Shown here piece by piece: positions 62,470-64,000 of a stretch of 64,000 nt of DNA (the first letter of the stretch is position 1; each line of letters opens with the position of its first letter). The notes beneath the pieces were generated by a model. That model was given only the letters and a program-made list of their open reading frames with translations, was not told the DNA's origin and did not search any database. Source of the stretch: Oscarella lobularis (taxonomy: Eukaryota; Porifera; Homoscleromorpha; Homosclerophorida; Oscarellidae); NCBI RefSeq assembly GCF_947507565.1, contig NC_089180.1, positions 2,976,001-3,040,000 of the forward strand. The letters run 5' to 3'. The position numbers were made by a program, and so were the translations under genes.

Positions 62470-63740
62470 TGGTTTGATATCAACTCGACAGAGCCATCTT
62501 TCTGCGTGCATTTAGAAAGAATAGACTTAAACGTGGGCAACTCTTCAACTGGTTTTGCTGATAAATTCTTCTACTCCTTCACGGTTTTAAAGAATCCAGC
62601 TACAGCTTTAAGAATATTGATATTGTCGGCTTGAAGGCATTTTGAAAACGTAGCACACGGCGCAAGCAGATCTACGAAAAAGGCGCAACCAAGCAACAAC
62701 TTTGCGTCACAAAGTAAGCTTTGCACGCTGAGCAGCACTTACAGACCTATCTTGCGACAGAGATTCTATGTGAGCGAGATAAGCGCCATATTTTGATAGA
62801 ATTCGTTTTATTGCCGCGACTTTATGTGACACCTATCGTGAACCGCACACCCGAACAGGATTAACACCCCCTGGCCTCATTTTAAAAACTTCTTTTAGAT
62901 TTGCGACGATTTCTTTGAGCTCCCTCATCTTCTTAGGCGAGTTCTCGTAAAGATAATACTTGCGCATCAACATGTTATCCAGTTGATCAAAGAATGTGTT
63001 TTTCAATGCGTCTTTAACGGCAAGTTCGACACGGTGCGCAAGGCACCACATCCAGAATAGCCAAGGTAGACGATCTTGCATTAATCCTTTTAATCCAGCT
63101 GCTGCTATATTTGCTGACGCACCATCCGTTCCAACACCAACTAATTTGTGGCAGTTGCTTGCGTCGGCGTTAACGTCATCAATCCCTAAGACTTTTAGAG
63201 CGTTTACAACGCAATCAAAAAGGCCTTGTCCAGTTGTTGCTTTCGGCGCGACGACAGTCAAATACGTGTAGTCCAGTCTGTACTTAATTTGTTTGGCGCT
63301 TTCGTCGTGAAGATCGCACGTAATTGCAAGAAATAATTCTACGTCGATCTTTTCTTTGTCGGTAGAGCCGTCCATAACCAGGGAAAAGAACGTGCGTTCC
63401 TTAATCATTTCCTTCAAGCTGTGACGTTGAGCTTTCGCGATAAAATCAACAAAATCTCTGCAAGAATGATCACTCAGATACGACGTTCCGATGTTCACTC
63501 CGTGGTGTTTCTCCAAATCGCAGATCTTGGCAAATATTGTAAGCGGCAAATTTTCTGCCGCTACAAATTTTGCAACGTCGAACTTCCGCTTTAAAGCAGG
63601 AAGCAAGCTCTCTGGTATTTGGACCAGGCCTGTTGCAGCGAGTAGTGGCCTTTTTGCAGTCCCAAAGAAGAAGGAGAAAAATTGGGAAATATTGTAGTAT
63701 ACGACCCCAGACCGCGTTATGCGGTGCCAGCACCGCATAA
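62470..63740 (-). pseudogene. hAT transposase, N- and C-truncated, broken
   Basis: Minus strand: YLSDHSCRDFVDFIAKAQ, TFFSLVMDGSTDKEKIDVEL (first Asp), GVGTDGASANIAAAGLKGLM, FWMWCLAHRVELAVKDAL, MRPGGVNPVRVCGSR, then TAG where homologs have Trp (62847-62849), followed in frame by VSHKVAAIKRILSKYGAY. A frame change near 62715 leads to GCAFFVDLLAPCATFSKC and ILKAVAGFFKTVKE. It belongs to the same broad hAT/C17orf113-like group as 13874-16144 but is a different, dead lineage. The zinc finger and dimerisation ends are missing. Confidence 0.75.
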
Positions 63741-63789
63741 CTAGTCAGGTCACCTGACCCTTGCACGTGACCGTGGCATAGGGTCAGGC

Positions 63790-64000
63790 CAAACGGGAGG
63801 GGGGGATGTGTTGCACCCCGCACTGTGGAGTGCGGCCCAATCACAGGCCGAGTTGTCTGTGACGTAGGGACCAATTAGCTGTTCTAACCGTTTACGCCCT
63901 CGAATGTTTTTATACGAGTAGCGATGAGTGATCAAGGTCGATCGCACGCTTATGCCACCCAATCGTACGCGATCGTAAGCGAAAATGTGACGATCGTACG
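63790..64000 (+). repeat. possible LTR start at the window edge
   Basis: A purine run CGGGAGGGGGGGA (63796-63808) is followed by TGTGTTGCACC, as at a polypurine tract/LTR junction. The other end lies outside the window or is not identifiable. Confidence 0.25.

Overview
The window looks like metazoan genomic DNA: animal-type protein domains (Death, CARD, kelch, RING, a tyrosine-kinase loop), coding exons split by very short introns (41-58 bp, almost all GT-AG), and animal DNA transposons (P, piggyBac, hAT, Tc1/mariner, IS3EU-like, Helitron, pogo-type MITEs). A compact early-branching marine invertebrate such as a sponge fits best, but this is inferred from style alone. There is one 200-base assembly gap (55325-55524). 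No bacterial operon, CRISPR array or rRNA gene is seen, and no convincing tRNA gene.

Layout. 1-2107: broken piggyBac transposase (-), then the end of a Ty3/gypsy pol with a likely 3' LTR (+). 2804 to about 10053: remains of a minus-strand Helitron with a hairpin-plus-CTAG terminus at its low-coordinate end, the PIF1-type helicase C-terminus, and a HIRAN domain and a transposase N-terminus that look captured. Its helicase gene is split at 5476-9815 by a complete P-type transposon (5483-9808) with 37-bp perfect terminal inverted repeats and a 7-bp target duplication. That element carries a five-exon P/THAP9-like transposase (-) and, tail to tail with it, an unrecognised 355-codon companion ORF (+). 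10185-10425: CARD fragment. 13649-16307: apparently intact hAT element. 17702-20696: two intact multi-exon genes in divergent orientation, a RING-finger protein (-) and an IS3EU-like integrase (+), with start codons 166 bp apart and copies of one interspersed repeat on both sides. 22884-36680: mostly retroelement, Helitron, DDE and MULE debris, a foldback MITE, an OTU-protease pseudogene and a Tc1/mariner pseudogene. 36680-39608: 5'-truncated gypsy element (-) with a 156-bp LTR. 39609-45474: Helitron N-terminal fragment, a RING-variant-like ORF, gypsy pieces, a kinase-loop fragment and a RecQ-like helicase pseudogene.

46416-49632 holds two tandem plus-strand relatives of one host-like gene family with the inferred order kelch repeats, coiled coil, transmembrane helix, Death domain. 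The upstream copy keeps only the 3' half and the downstream copy only the 5' half. The downstream copy is split by a 219-bp TA-flanked pogo-type MITE and then cut off by a tandem array of non-autonomous Helitrons (49633 to about 51700). 52483-64000 holds more repeats, an Ulp1-like fragment, a DUF6589-like ORF, small Helitron and Tc1 fragments and a hAT pseudogene at the right edge.

How the parts relate: most genes here are transposon genes acting on their own elements. The likely host genes are the kelch/Death family, the CARD fragment, the kinase and P-loop fragments and possibly the RING gene, and most of these are broken by insertions. The most notable structures are the two-gene P element caught inside a Helitron helicase gene, the divergent RING/integrase pair, and the membrane kelch/Death genes.
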